A stretch of 64,000 nt of DNA from Pseudomonadota bacterium (lineage in GTDB: Bacteria; Pseudomonadota; Alphaproteobacteria; Acetobacterales; Acetobacteraceae): assembly GCA_021805545.1 (NCBI GenBank), contig JAJZFB010000031.1, positions 17,657 through 81,656 of the forward strand, in the 5' to 3' direction. Positions 1-8,617 of this stretch are shown piece by piece. The notes beneath the pieces were generated by a model, which saw only the letters and a list, made by a program, of their open reading frames with translations, did not search any database and was not told the DNA's origin. Numbering within the stretch: the stretch's first letter is position 1; each line of letters starts with the position of its first letter. The position numbers and the translations under genes are program-made.

Positions 1-900
1 GAGCGCCAGATAATCCCCCGCCCCCAGCGGCACGCCACACAGCGCATGAAAATCGAACCGCGCCGTACCGGCGGCGGCGAGCGGCACGGCGAGTTTGCGG
101 CCCTGGATAAGCAGCACATCCTGCCTGGGCACCTCGCCCTCGGTAAGCTGGGCAAACACATGGTCCATGGCATCATCCGCCACGCCATCGGCTGGCACAT
201 ACCAGGCATTCAGCCCATGCACGCGGTTGCGCCGGTAATCCTGCGCCGACTCCAGCACCAGCACGTCCAGATGCTGCTGGATGAGCGAAATAAAAGGCAG
301 AAACGCATCACGCCCCGGCTTGCCCTTGTATAAATCGCCGGGGAGCGTGTTGGATGTGGCCACCACCACCACCAGCCGCTCGAACAAAGCCTCGAACAAA
401 CGGCCCAGGATCATCGCATCGACAATGTCATGCACCTGGAATTCATCGAAACATAATAAAGCCGCCTCTTCGGCGATCATATCCGCCAGCGGCGGTATGG
501 GGTCGGCAATGTCCGGGTTGTCCCGCTTTATGGCGTGGAAGCGTCTATGCGCGCTCTGCATAAATTCGTGAAAATGCAAGCGCTTCTTGCGCGGCACATC
601 CGCCGCTTCAAAAAACAGGTCCATCAGCATGGACTTGCCGCGCCCGACCTCCCCCACAATGTAAAGCCCGCTCGGGTGTGCAGCCACCTCGTCCACGGGC
701 TTACGGCGCAACAGCTTACCCAGCCAGCCATTGGGCGGCGCCTTGGGCATGGGGTTATAACCACGCAGCTTGGCCCAGAGATCCTGCAGATGCTCTGCGG
801 CGCGAGCCTGGGCCGGGTCATATGTAATCAGCCCCGCCGCAATGCGTGCGCGATAGGCCGGCATGACCCCCGTGGCGGAAAGCGGGGAGGTGGAAGACAT
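1..900 (-). CDS. zapE: Cell division protein ZapE (AFG1-like ATPase), partial
   Basis: The frame reads leftward from ATG at 900 and runs off the window edge, so the C-terminus is missing; 300 codons are visible. ZapE is an AFG1/LACE1-family P-loop ATPase that associates with the division ring. A Walker A motif (GEVGRGKS) lies at about residues 83-90, followed by HFHEFM and a Walker B-type LLCFDEF near residue 150, then the family-typical VATSN stretch. An N-terminal YDPAQ segment is also typical. It is transcribed away from the gene at 1031. The visible part has no frameshift. Confidence is high for family; the cellular role is taken from E. coli ZapE. Confidence 0.9.
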   Translation of the reverse strand, partial: MSSTSPLSATGVMPAYRARIAAGLITYDPAQARAAEHLQDLWAKLRGYNPMPKAPPNGWLGKLLRRKPVDEVAAHPSGLYIVGEVGRGKSMLMDLFFEAADVPRKKRLHFHEFMQSAHRRFHAIKRDNPDIADPIPPLADMIAEEAALLCFDEFQVHDIVDAMILGRLFEALFERLVVVVATSNTLPGDLYKGKPGRDAFLPFISLIQQHLDVLVLESAQDYRRNRVHGLNAWYVPADGVADDAMDHVFAQLTEGEVPRQDVLLIQGRKLAVPLAAAGTARFDFHALCGVPLGAGDYLAL

Positions 901-1030
901 GACAAGCCGATAATGCAACCCCTTGTGCGGCGCAACAAGGCCGGGTTTTCGCATGGCAAGCCGCTAAATACCCCCTTGCCCTTAATGCCGGTTTAAGCTG
1001 ATCTCGCGGGAAACCCCTGGAACACAACCT

Positions 1031-1678
1031 ATGGCTGTCTTACCCTCCCCTGCCGATCTCGAAGCGCTGCGCGCGGCCCCCGTGGCGGTGGACCCGTTTG
1101 CGCATATCCTGCTGCCGCATTTCGTAAAAAAAGAGGCACTGCCATCGGTTTTTTCCGCCTTGCCCGCCATCAAGGGCCGCGGCTCGTTTCCCATCGGGGC
1201 GCTGCGTCTCGGCCCGGCCGCCACATCCATCATCGCCACGCTCACAGGAGATGAATTCCGCAACATCGTGGCCGCGAAATTCGCCCTCGACCTGAGAAAC
1301 GCCCCCAGCATGGTCACGCTGCGCGGCAATTCCGGCCCGCAGGATGGCCAGATCCACACCGACTCCTCCGCCAAGCGCGTCACCATCCTGCTCTACCTCA
1401 ACCCGTCCGGCGCACAGAGCTGGGAGCGCCAGCAAGGCTGCCTGCGGCTGCTGCGCGGGCCAAATGACTTAGAGGATTACGCCGCCGAGGTGCCACCCGT
1501 GGATGGCACGCTGCTCATCTTCCCCAACACGCCAGCAAGCTGGCACGGGCACAAAACATTTGAGGGCCAGCGCTACGTGGTGCAGATGAATTACATGACG
1601 ACCAGCGCCAAGGCTAAAACCGAGATGCGCCGGCACCATCTCTCCGCTTTCATCAAACGCCTCACCCGGGCCGCCTGA
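1031..1678 (+). CDS. 2OG-Fe(II) oxygenase family protein
   Basis: A 215-residue soluble protein that looks like a prolyl-4-hydroxylase-type 2-oxoglutarate/Fe(II) dioxygenase. The iron-binding set is visible: a His-Thr-Asp motif in QIHTDSS near residue 115, a distal His in the SWHGHK segment near residue 177, and a following Arg in RYVVQ that would bind 2-oxoglutarate. The stop overlaps the ATG of the glycosyltransferase gene by one base (TGATG), so the two are probably translationally coupled. The substrate is unknown; the partnership with a glycosyltransferase suggests modification of a cell-surface glycan or a small molecule, which is inference. Confidence 0.75.
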   Translation: MAVLPSPADLEALRAAPVAVDPFAHILLPHFVKKEALPSVFSALPAIKGRGSFPIGALRLGPAATSIIATLTGDEFRNIVAAKFALDLRNAPSMVTLRGNSGPQDGQIHTDSSAKRVTILLYLNPSGAQSWERQQGCLRLLRGPNDLEDYAAEVPPVDGTLLIFPNTPASWHGHKTFEGQRYVVQMNYMTTSAKAKTEMRRHHLSAFIKRLTRAA

Positions 1679-2424
1679 TGCTGAACGGGCAACGCATCTG
1701 CGTCATCCTTCCCGCCTATAACGCCGCCCGCACGCTGGAGCGCACGGTTGCGGAAATCCCGCGCGATACGGTGGACGACATCATCCTCACCGACGATGCC
1801 AGCCGCGACAATACGGCCGAATTATCGCGCCGGCTCGGTCTCCATACGCTGGTGCACGACAAAAACCGCGGCTATGGCGGCAACCAGAAAACCTGCTACG
1901 CCGAGGCCCTGGCCCGTAGCGCGGACATTGTGGTGATGCTGCACCCGGACTACCAGTATTCACCCAAGCTGGTCACGGCCATGGCGGCCATGATCGCCTC
2001 CGGCCATTACGATGCTGTGCTCGGCTCCCGCATTCTCGGCACGGGCGCGCTCAAGGGCGGCATGCCGCTTTACAAATACATCTCCAACCGCGCCCTTACT
2101 TTCGCGGAAAATCTGCTGCTCGGGCTTAAATTGTCCGAATATCACACAGGCTACCGCGCCTGGTCGGCGGCGGCCCTGCGCAAGCTCGACCTCTCGCCCT
2201 GCTCGGATGATTTCGTGTTCGACAACCAGATGCTGGCCCTGGCGGCCTGGGCTGGCCTGAATATCGGCGAAATTTCCTGCCCCACCCGCTATTTCGCCGA
2301 GGCCTCGTCCATCAATTTCTCCCGCTCGGTAACCTATGGCCTGGGCGTGCTGGAAACCGGGGTGAAATTCCGGCTGGCGCGCTGGGGGCTGCACAAAAAC
2401 GGCCTGTTTGCCCATGCGGCCTAA
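1678..2424 (+). CDS. Glycosyltransferase family 2 (dolichyl/polyprenyl-phosphate sugar synthase-like)
   Basis: A 248-residue GT-A fold enzyme. It starts VILPAYNAARTLERT and carries the nucleotide-binding DDASRDNT segment, a HPDYQY segment at the position of the DxD metal site, and the GSR motif common in polyprenyl-phosphate glycosyltransferases of the DPM1 type. No C-terminal membrane domain is present, so it resembles soluble DPM1-like enzymes. It is coupled to the upstream oxygenase by TGATG and overlaps the start of the downstream membrane protein, so the three form a likely operon. Donor and acceptor cannot be told from sequence. Confidence 0.8.
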   Translation: MLNGQRICVILPAYNAARTLERTVAEIPRDTVDDIILTDDASRDNTAELSRRLGLHTLVHDKNRGYGGNQKTCYAEALARSADIVVMLHPDYQYSPKLVTAMAAMIASGHYDAVLGSRILGTGALKGGMPLYKYISNRALTFAENLLLGLKLSEYHTGYRAWSAAALRKLDLSPCSDDFVFDNQMLALAAWAGLNIGEISCPTRYFAEASSINFSRSVTYGLGVLETGVKFRLARWGLHKNGLFAHAA

Positions 2425-3091
2425 ATACCTGCTCCTTCTGGCCGGGCTTGCCATTGCCTCGGTGGTCATCAGCCTGCTGGCCGGGCCGCGCCTTGCGGCC
2501 TGGGTCATGGCCGGAGAAAGCGCATTGCGCGGCGCCGGTTTCGCGGGGCTCGCCATCATCGCGCTTCTATTCTTCCTCGCCGCCCTGGCGGGCATCATAC
2601 CCGGCGGATTGCTGGGCCTCGCGGCAGGCGCCATTTTCGGGCTGGAGGCAGGTTTCACGGCCAGCGCCATTGGCAGCATGGCCGGGGCGGCGGCAGCGTT
2701 CGGGCTAAGCCGCTCCTGGCTACGCCCTTCCATCGCCGCCATGCTGGCCCGCAACAACAAGCTGGCGCGGCTGGATTCCACATTCGGCCAGCAAGATTGG
2801 CGGCTGGTGGCGCTGCTGCGCGTCTCGCCGGTCATGCCATTCTCCCTCACCTCTTACGCGCTCGGCCTCTCTGGCATCGGCTTTCCCGCCTACATCACCG
2901 GCACGTTAGCCTCGCTGCCCACCTTGTCCGGCTATGTGGCACTCGGCGCCTTGGGCGCCTATGGCGCCACGCTGCCGGCAGGTGCTGGCCGGACCATCCA
3001 CCTCGCCCTCATCGCCCTGGGCGCCACGGCCACGCTGGGCCTTACCTTATACCTTGGCCGGCTGCTCGGGCGGGCGCTGCGCCCGGCCTGA
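2414..3091 (+). CDS. TVP38/TMEM64 (DedA-superfamily) membrane protein
   Basis: A polytopic inner-membrane protein of about 225 residues with several hydrophobic segments and the glycine-rich GxxxG-type stretch (GIIPGGLLGLAAGAIFG) plus the FxxQDWRLVALLRVSPVMPF segment that marks the SNARE-associated/VTT domain. The family includes putative lipid flippases or transporters. ATG at 2414 was chosen; a TTG at 2408 is in frame. The start lies inside the end of the preceding glycosyltransferase gene, indicating coupling. Location beside a polyprenyl-phosphate-type glycosyltransferase and pgsA fits a role in lipid carriers or phospholipid handling, but that is inference. Confidence 0.8.
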   Translation: MRPKYLLLLAGLAIASVVISLLAGPRLAAWVMAGESALRGAGFAGLAIIALLFFLAALAGIIPGGLLGLAAGAIFGLEAGFTASAIGSMAGAAAAFGLSRSWLRPSIAAMLARNNKLARLDSTFGQQDWRLVALLRVSPVMPFSLTSYALGLSGIGFPAYITGTLASLPTLSGYVALGALGAYGATLPAGAGRTIHLALIALGATATLGLTLYLGRLLGRALRPA

Positions 3092-3148
3092 AATATTGGC
3101 CGAAAGAGCCGGTTTCGCCGCGGCGCAAAACCAGTTACTGTGGCTGCA

Positions 3149-3739
3149 ATGCTGACCGACCTGCCCAACATCCTCACTCTGTCGCGCATCGCCGCCATAC
3201 CGGTACTGGTGCTGCTGGTCTCGGTTGGCGCGCCCTGGTCGGCCTTTGGCGCGGCGCTATTGTTCACCCTCGCCGGCATTACCGATTATTTCGACGGCTA
3301 CCTGGCCCGCGAGCGCCAGCTCCTGTCCGATTTCGGCCGGATGCTGGACCCGATTGCCGATAAGCTCCTGGTGGGCGCCACGCTCATGGCCCTGGTGGGG
3401 TTCGGCCATCTGCCGGGCCTGGGCATTTATCCCGCCATCGTCATCATGCTGCGCGAGATCCTGGTCTCCGGCCTGCGCGAATATCTGGCCGGCATCCGCG
3501 TCGGCCTGCCCGTAACCAAGCTCGCCAAATGGAAAACCGGCGTGCAGATGGTGGCACTGGGGCTGTTGCTGCTGGGGCATGAGGGCGCGCGCTTCATGGG
3601 CCTTGGCTTCCTGCCCATGAACACGCTGGGCGCTATTTTGCTCTGGGCCGCCGCCCTGCTCACCCTCATTACGGGCTGGGATTATCTCACCGCCGGGCTG
3701 CGCCATGCCGTGCCGCCCCCTGCCGCCGGCTCAAACTGA
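3149..3739 (+). CDS. pgsA: CDP-diacylglycerol--glycerol-3-phosphate 3-phosphatidyltransferase
   Basis: Committed step of phosphatidylglycerol synthesis in the inner membrane. The CDP-alcohol phosphotransferase signature D-G-x2-A-R-x8-G-x3-D-x3-D is intact in the segment DGYLARERQL through GRMLDPIADK, near residues 50-75. Multiple hydrophobic segments and a length of about 196 residues fit PgsA. ATG 3149 is preferred over an in-frame GTG at 3140 because it places MLTDLPNILTLSRI at the N-terminus, as in homologues. In many alphaproteobacteria pgsA sits directly after uvrC; here uvrC is about 29 kb away. Confidence 0.92.
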   Translation: MLTDLPNILTLSRIAAIPVLVLLVSVGAPWSAFGAALLFTLAGITDYFDGYLARERQLLSDFGRMLDPIADKLLVGATLMALVGFGHLPGLGIYPAIVIMLREILVSGLREYLAGIRVGLPVTKLAKWKTGVQMVALGLLLLGHEGARFMGLGFLPMNTLGAILLWAAALLTLITGWDYLTAGLRHAVPPPAAGSN

Positions 3740-3797
3740 TTTGCAGCACCTGGCAACTCAGGTAAACCAGGGGCAACGCCCCTGAGGAGTGAAGATT

Positions 3798-4208
3798 TTG
3801 CGCAAGACCCTCGTTCTCGGCACCGCGCTTCTGCTATCCGGCTGCGTGAGTGAGCAGCATGCCGGGCGCGACCTGCTCTGGCCGTTTGGCAACCCCAACG
3901 CACCCGCGGCCACCAGCGAAACCGCCCAGCGCGCCCTTGGCAACGCCCCGCAAATTGCCGTCATCCAGCCGCAGCCGGGCGATGTGTGGCCCGGCCCGGT
4001 GCAACCCATGCCAACGCTGAGCCAGGTGCAAAAAAACGCCAATTTGCCGCTCGGCCAGGGTTACGTACCGTCTCTGCCCTCACCCTACCCGCCGGGCAAG
4101 GCGCCGCCGCCGGACAAAACCCTTAATGGCGATTTCGGCTCCTCGCTTTACGCCACGCAGAACGGCGCGCCAGACGTGCCCCCCCCTGTGCCGGGCGACC
4201 AAAGGTAG
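3798..4208 (+). CDS. Small proline-rich lipoprotein
   Basis: The product has a short hydrophobic leader ending in a lipobox, LLLSGC, so it is predicted to be lipidated and membrane-anchored. The mature part of about 120 residues is rich in Pro, Gly and Gln and has no recognised domain. Two starts are possible. GTG 3789 is overlapped by the Shine-Dalgarno-like GAGGAG itself, whereas TTG 3798 lies about 8 bases after it, so I prefer TTG 3798 (136 residues). It sits between pgsA and moaD. I do not recognise the family. Confidence 0.65.
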   Translation: MRKTLVLGTALLLSGCVSEQHAGRDLLWPFGNPNAPAATSETAQRALGNAPQIAVIQPQPGDVWPGPVQPMPTLSQVQKNANLPLGQGYVPSLPSPYPPGKAPPPDKTLNGDFGSSLYATQNGAPDVPPPVPGDQR

Positions 4209-4211
4209 GCG

Positions 4212-4463
4212 ATGCGCATCCTCTATTTTGCCTGGCTGCGCGAAAAAATCGGGCACGGCGAAGAGATCTTCACCCCCCCCGCCAGCGTTACCACACCGCG
4301 CCAGCTCATTGCCTGCCTGCGCCAGCGCGGCGGCTTCTATGCCGCGGCCTTCACCAACGAGGCGCTGATACGCTGCGCCATCGGCCAGGAATTTCAGCCC
4401 CTGGACACACCGCTGGGCACCGCTGAGGAAATCGCTTTCTTTCCACCCGTCACGGGGGGGTGA
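4212..4463 (+). CDS. moaD: Molybdopterin synthase small subunit MoaD
   Basis: An 83-residue ubiquitin-fold sulfur carrier for molybdenum cofactor biosynthesis. It begins MRILYFAWLREKIG, a typical MoaD start, and ends FFPPVTGG; the C-terminal Gly-Gly is the residue pair adenylated and thiocarboxylated to donate sulfur to precursor Z. The stop overlaps the start of moaE, so the two subunits of molybdopterin synthase are translationally coupled. Confidence 0.95.
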   Translation: MRILYFAWLREKIGHGEEIFTPPASVTTPRQLIACLRQRGGFYAAAFTNEALIRCAIGQEFQPLDTPLGTAEEIAFFPPVTGG

Positions 4464-4912
4464 TGATACGCAAGATCGCCGTCCAGCCTGAGGATTTCGA
4501 CACCGGCGCCGAGCTTGCCGCGCTCTCCGCCAATGCGGGCGGGGTGGCCAGCTTCATCGGGGTGGTGCGCGGCGATGCCGGAGATCGGGCGCTAGCGGCC
4601 CTGCGGCTGGAGCATTATCCGGGCATGACGGAAAAAGCGCTGCGCCAGATGGCCGCAACGGCGGAAACACGCTGGAAGCTCTCGGGCTGCACCATCATCC
4701 ACCGCATCGGCCGCCTCACCCCGGGCCAAAACATCGTGCTGGTGGCCACGGCAAGCCGCCATCGCGCCGATGCGCTGGCGGCCACTGCCTATCTCATCGA
4801 CCAGCTCAAAACCAAGGCGCCGTTCTGGAAGGCCGAGGAATGCGCGGATGGCACCGTGCATTGGGTGGATGCGCGGGAAAGCGACGAGGCCGCCGCAAAA
4901 GCCTGGCTCTGA
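4463..4912 (+). CDS. moaE: Molybdopterin synthase catalytic subunit MoaE
   Basis: About 149 residues. It pairs with MoaD to convert cyclic pyranopterin monophosphate into molybdopterin. Family landmarks seen are [44 protein letters not shown], and the conserved lysine-containing [11 protein letters not shown] near the C-terminus, where the two Lys residues are catalytic. An in-frame GTG at 4460 directly precedes ATG 4463; either start overlaps the moaD stop. apt follows on the same strand. Confidence 0.95.
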   Translation: MIRKIAVQPEDFDTGAELAALSANAGGVASFIGVVRGDAGDRALAALRLEHYPGMTEKALRQMAATAETRWKLSGCTIIHRIGRLTPGQNIVLVATASRHRADALAATAYLIDQLKTKAPFWKAEECADGTVHWVDARESDEAAAKAWL

Positions 4913-4952
4913 GGTTTGCCCCCGATACCGGCTCAGCTATAGAAAGAGAATC

Positions 4953-5468
4953 ATGGACCTTAAAGATCATATCCGTGGTGTGCCCGATTTCCCCAAGCCG
5001 GGAATCCTCTTTTATGACATCTCGACCCTCCTGAGCCATGCCGATGCCTGGCAGGTGGCAATGGGCCGTCTGGCCAACAGGGTACGTGCCTATCACCCCA
5101 CCGTGCTCGCCGGGGTGGAAAGCCGTGGATTTCTGCTGGCCGCGCCGCTGGCGCTCAAGCTGGGCTGCGGCTTTATCATGCTGCGCAAGCGCGGCAAGCT
5201 GCCCGGCGGCACAATCGGGCTGGATTACGCCCTGGAATACGGCACGGACCGTATCGAGATTCAGTCAGACGCCATCACCCCCGGCGCGAAAGTAGTGGTG
5301 GTGGACGATTTGCTGGCCACGGGCGGCACCATGGCGGCCGGTATCAAGCTGCTGCAAAATGTGGGCGCAGATGTAGTGGCGGCGGCCACGCTCATCGAGC
5401 TGACCTTCCTGGGCGGGCGCGATAAATTGCACGTTCCGTTTGAAGCGCTCATTCAGTATGATAGCTGA
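4953..5468 (+). CDS. apt: Adenine phosphoribosyltransferase
   Basis: Purine salvage: adenine plus PRPP gives AMP. The 171-residue protein begins [18 protein letters not shown] and contains the 13-residue PRPP-binding motif [13 protein letters not shown] near residues 112-124. ATG 4953 follows a purine-rich ribosome-binding stretch (AGAAAGAGAA) and gives the normal family length; longer upstream extension would overlap moaE. The same region of the window also carries purF, the entry to de novo purine synthesis. Confidence 0.95.
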   Translation: MDLKDHIRGVPDFPKPGILFYDISTLLSHADAWQVAMGRLANRVRAYHPTVLAGVESRGFLLAAPLALKLGCGFIMLRKRGKLPGGTIGLDYALEYGTDRIEIQSDAITPGAKVVVVDDLLATGGTMAAGIKLLQNVGADVVAAATLIELTFLGGRDKLHVPFEALIQYDS

Positions 5469-5515
5469 ATGGCCTCTGGAATGGACATGAAACCGGCCAA
5501 AGCGAGGGGTTACAG

Positions 5516-6547
5516 ATGAGGCGCAGGCTTCTGCTGGGCAGCGCCGCCACCCTGCTTTGCCCCGCCATGGCCATGGCGGCCCCAGCCGCGCCGCCCCTTG
5601 AGTTGCTGATTGCCGGCCCAAGCGGACGGGAAACCAGCCGCTGGGGCGAGGCCTGCGCCCTGGCTTTCTCGCCCTGCCTGCCTGGCACGCCCTCAATCAA
5701 CACACAAAACATAGGCGGGCTGGACGGTGTGAGCGGCGCCAACCAGTTCGACGCGCTGGTGCCGCCCGATGGCAAAACCGCCGCCATCCTGCCCGGCGCG
5801 GCGCTCATCGCTTACCTCACGGGCGGCCCGCGCGTGCATTTCGACCCCACGCGCTGGGTGCCGGTGCTCGCCGGGGTAAATTCCGGCGTGCTGATGCTGC
5901 GCCGCGCGCTGCTGGCCGCCGGAACCAGCGCGCTGCGCGCCGCCCCGCCCCTGCGCCTGGCTGCGGACCAGCCGCAAAGCCGGGACTTGGCCGGCATGCT
6001 CGGCCTGGCCCGGCTCGGCATTGCCGCTACCCCTGTTTTTGGCATGCGCGACACGGATACAAAGATCCGTGCCTTTACCGCCAGCGAGGTGGATGCGGTG
6101 TTCTTGTGTGGCGAAGGCGTGCCAGAAGATGTCTCTTCACTCACCGCCGCCGGCGCCGCACCGCTTTTCGACATTGGCCAACTGCAACCCAATGGCGGCA
6201 TAGGGCCAGATCCGCTTTTTCCCGGCCTGCCCGATGCCTCCAGCCTCGGCCCCGCCATTTCCCCCGCCATCAATACCGCCTATCTCGCCGCTGCCACGGC
6301 GGCGCAGCTCGATTTTGTGGTCGTGCTGCCGCGCCTTACCGCTCCAGCCGCCGCCAATGGCTGGATTCAAGCCGCCGCCAAAGCCATCACCAGCCCGGCC
6401 CTATCCGCCGCGGCCACGGCCAGCGCCGTTACATTGCAGCCCGCCCCAGCCTTGGGCGGCGCCCTTAAAACGCTTGCCCTCCAGCAAGCGGCGCAAACCA
6501 CCATGCTGGCCTACCTGGCCAAAACCTGCGGCTGGCAGCCAGGCTGA
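5516..6547 (+). CDS. Periplasmic Bug/TctC-like solute-binding protein
   Basis: A 343-residue protein with an N-terminal signal peptide (MRRRLLLGSAATLL... AMAMAA). After the signal it reads like a tripartite-tricarboxylate-transporter receptor: a glycine-rich ligand loop around NIGGLDGVSGANQFDAL, then a TAAILPGAALIAYLTGG segment and RWVPVLAGV. The match is divergent, with several unusually Ala-rich stretches. No TctA/TctB membrane genes are nearby, so it is an orphan receptor or has another role. It lies between apt and radA with a 1-base gap to the radA start. Confidence 0.55.
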   Translation: MRRRLLLGSAATLLCPAMAMAAPAAPPLELLIAGPSGRETSRWGEACALAFSPCLPGTPSINTQNIGGLDGVSGANQFDALVPPDGKTAAILPGAALIAYLTGGPRVHFDPTRWVPVLAGVNSGVLMLRRALLAAGTSALRAAPPLRLAADQPQSRDLAGMLGLARLGIAATPVFGMRDTDTKIRAFTASEVDAVFLCGEGVPEDVSSLTAAGAAPLFDIGQLQPNGGIGPDPLFPGLPDASSLGPAISPAINTAYLAAATAAQLDFVVVLPRLTAPAAANGWIQAAAKAITSPALSAAATASAVTLQPAPALGGALKTLALQQAAQTTMLAYLAKTCGWQPG

Positions 6548-6548
6548 T

Positions 6549-7964
6549 TTGGCGCGGACGGTAAAAACCTTCGCCTGCGCGGCCTGCGGCAGCGTTTTTC
6601 CCAAATGGGCCGGGCGCTGCGAAGCCTGCGGCGCCTGGAACACGCTGGAAGAACAGACCGCCACGCGCAGCCTGCCCGGCGGGATGAAGGACTCAACGCG
6701 CCGGGCCGCGGCAAAGCTGGAATTTGTAGGGCTGGAGGGCAAAACCCCGCCACCGCCGCGCGTGCCCAGCACCATCGCCGAGTTCGACCGCGTGCTGGGT
6801 GGCGGGCTGGTCCCGGCATCCGTGGTGCTGCTGGGCGGCGACCCCGGCATCGGCAAATCGACCCTGCTGCTCCAGGCCAGCGCCGCCTTGGGCCGGGCCG
6901 GGCAGCGCGTGCTGTATATCTCGGGCGAGGAATCAATCGACCAGATCCGCCTGCGCGCGGCGCGGCTGGGCCTGAGCAAGGCCCCTGTGGAGCTGGCCGC
7001 GGCCACGCAAATCGGCGATATTATCGCCAGCATCGGGCAATGCCCCGATACCGCGCTGGTCGTCATCGACTCCATCCAGACCATGTGGACCGAAGGCGTG
7101 GACTCCGCGCCCGGCTCCGTCACCCAGGTGCGCGCCGCCGCGTTCGAGCTGATCCGCGCCGCCAAAACGCAAGGTTTCGCGCTGCTGCTGGTGGGGCATG
7201 TCACCAAGGAAGGCGCGCTGGCCGGGCCGCGCGTGCTGGAGCACATGGTGGATGTGGTGCTGCATTTCGAAGGCGACCGCGGCCACCAGTTCCGTATTCT
7301 GCGCGGCATCAAAAACCGCTTCGGCGCCACCGATGAAATCGGCGTGTTCGAGATGACGGGGGCGGGGCTTTCCGAAGTTGCCAACCCATCCGCCCTGTTT
7401 CTGGCCGAGCGGCGCGGCAATGTTTCGGGTTCCGCCGTGTTCGCCGGGCTGGAAGGCTCGCGCCCCGTGCTGGTGGAGCTGCAATGCCTGCTCTCGGCCA
7501 ACCCCGGCGGCTCGCCCCGGCGCTCGGTCATTGGCTGGGATTCGGGGCGGCTTTCCATGCTGCTGGCGGTGCTGGAGACACGCTGCGGGCTGAAGCTGGC
7601 CATGAACGATGTGTACCTGAACGTGGCGGGCGGCTTGCGCGTGAACGAACCCGCCGCCGACCTTGCCGTGGCCGCGGCACTGATTTCCGCCGCAATGGAT
7701 GTGCCAACCGACCCGGAAATGATCTTCTTCGGCGAAATCGGCCTTTCCGGCGAGTTGCGCCAGGTGGCGCAGGCCGAATTACGGCTGAAGGAAGGGGCGA
7801 AGCTCGGCTTTGTTCACGCCGCCGCGCCCAAGCGCGTGGCGGGCGGGGCGGGCAAAATCTCCGTGCCCAAATCGCTCAGCCTTGTTGAAATCGGGCATCT
7901 GGCGGACCTTGTGGGCGTGGTGACAGCCGGTAAAAGGCCAGGGCAAAAAAAGGAGTGTGAATGA
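6549..7964 (+). CDS. radA: DNA repair protein RadA
   Basis: RecA-family ATPase involved in branch migration during recombinational repair. Order of domains: N-terminal four-Cys zinc finger (CAAC then CEAC), Walker A GGDPGIGKST, RadA-specific KNRFG motif (IKNRFGATDE), and a C-terminal Lon-protease-like domain beginning near NDVYLNVAGG. Start: TTG 6549 gives 471 residues with the zinc finger right at the N-terminus, the normal architecture; the open frame continues upstream but only through the preceding gene in another frame. The stop overlaps the cvpA start by 4 bases. Confidence 0.93.
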   Translation: MARTVKTFACAACGSVFPKWAGRCEACGAWNTLEEQTATRSLPGGMKDSTRRAAAKLEFVGLEGKTPPPPRVPSTIAEFDRVLGGGLVPASVVLLGGDPGIGKSTLLLQASAALGRAGQRVLYISGEESIDQIRLRAARLGLSKAPVELAAATQIGDIIASIGQCPDTALVVIDSIQTMWTEGVDSAPGSVTQVRAAAFELIRAAKTQGFALLLVGHVTKEGALAGPRVLEHMVDVVLHFEGDRGHQFRILRGIKNRFGATDEIGVFEMTGAGLSEVANPSALFLAERRGNVSGSAVFAGLEGSRPVLVELQCLLSANPGGSPRRSVIGWDSGRLSMLLAVLETRCGLKLAMNDVYLNVAGGLRVNEPAADLAVAAALISAAMDVPTDPEMIFFGEIGLSGELRQVAQAELRLKEGAKLGFVHAAAPKRVAGGAGKISVPKSLSLVEIGHLADLVGVVTAGKRPGQKKECE

Positions 7965-8536
7965 CCTGGATCGACGGCGCGGCGCTTGCCATCATCCTGC
8001 TTTCCGCCGCCATCTCGGCGGTGCGGGGCTTTGTGCGCGAGGTGCTGGGCGTGGCCGCCTGGGTGGGCGCCGGTATTGCCGCCTTACGCTATTTTCCGCT
8101 GGCGCAGCCTTATATCGCCTCGGTTCTGCCCGGCCCGGCAAAACATTTTGCCGTTTATGGCGCCATGGCCGCCGTCTTCATCGTCGTGCTCATCATTCTC
8201 AGCCTCATCAGCGCGCTTATTGGCGGGCTGGTGCGCGAATCCGCGCTCTCGGGGCTGGATCATTCGCTCGGGCTGGTGTTCGGCGCTCTGCGCGGGGCCG
8301 TCATCATCTGCATCGCCTATATCGGGCTGGGTTTTGCCGAGCCAGCGGCGCAATGGCCTGCCCCGGTGGCCAATGCGCGCTTCCTGCCCATGGCCTATAC
8401 CGGCGCGAAAACCCTGATTGCGCTCATACCTAAACCCTACCAGCCGAAGCTGGAAGCACCACCCAGCGCCACCGCCCCCGCCGCCACGGCACTGATGAAG
8501 CAACCCGCGGCGGGCAGCGCGCTCAGCAGCAAATAG
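7961..8536 (+). CDS. CvpA family membrane protein
   Basis: A 191-residue inner-membrane protein with about four hydrophobic segments and the family start TWIDGAALAIILLSAAIS followed by GFVREVLGVAAWVGA, typical of the CvpA/colicin V production family. An Ala/Pro-rich cytoplasmic tail ends the protein. The ATGA overlap with radA and the purF gene immediately downstream reproduce the common radA-cvpA-purF order of alphaproteobacteria; cvpA-purF linkage is also seen in E. coli. Its molecular function is not well established. Confidence 0.88.
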   Translation: MTWIDGAALAIILLSAAISAVRGFVREVLGVAAWVGAGIAALRYFPLAQPYIASVLPGPAKHFAVYGAMAAVFIVVLIILSLISALIGGLVRESALSGLDHSLGLVFGALRGAVIICIAYIGLGFAEPAAQWPAPVANARFLPMAYTGAKTLIALIPKPYQPKLEAPPSATAPAATALMKQPAAGSALSSK

Positions 8537-8617
8537 GCCGGGTGCGCCTCACCTATGCGCGCGCGCACCTCGACATTGCAGTGTCACATAGTTAGTTGAG
8601 CATCGCCGAGGTTGGAG

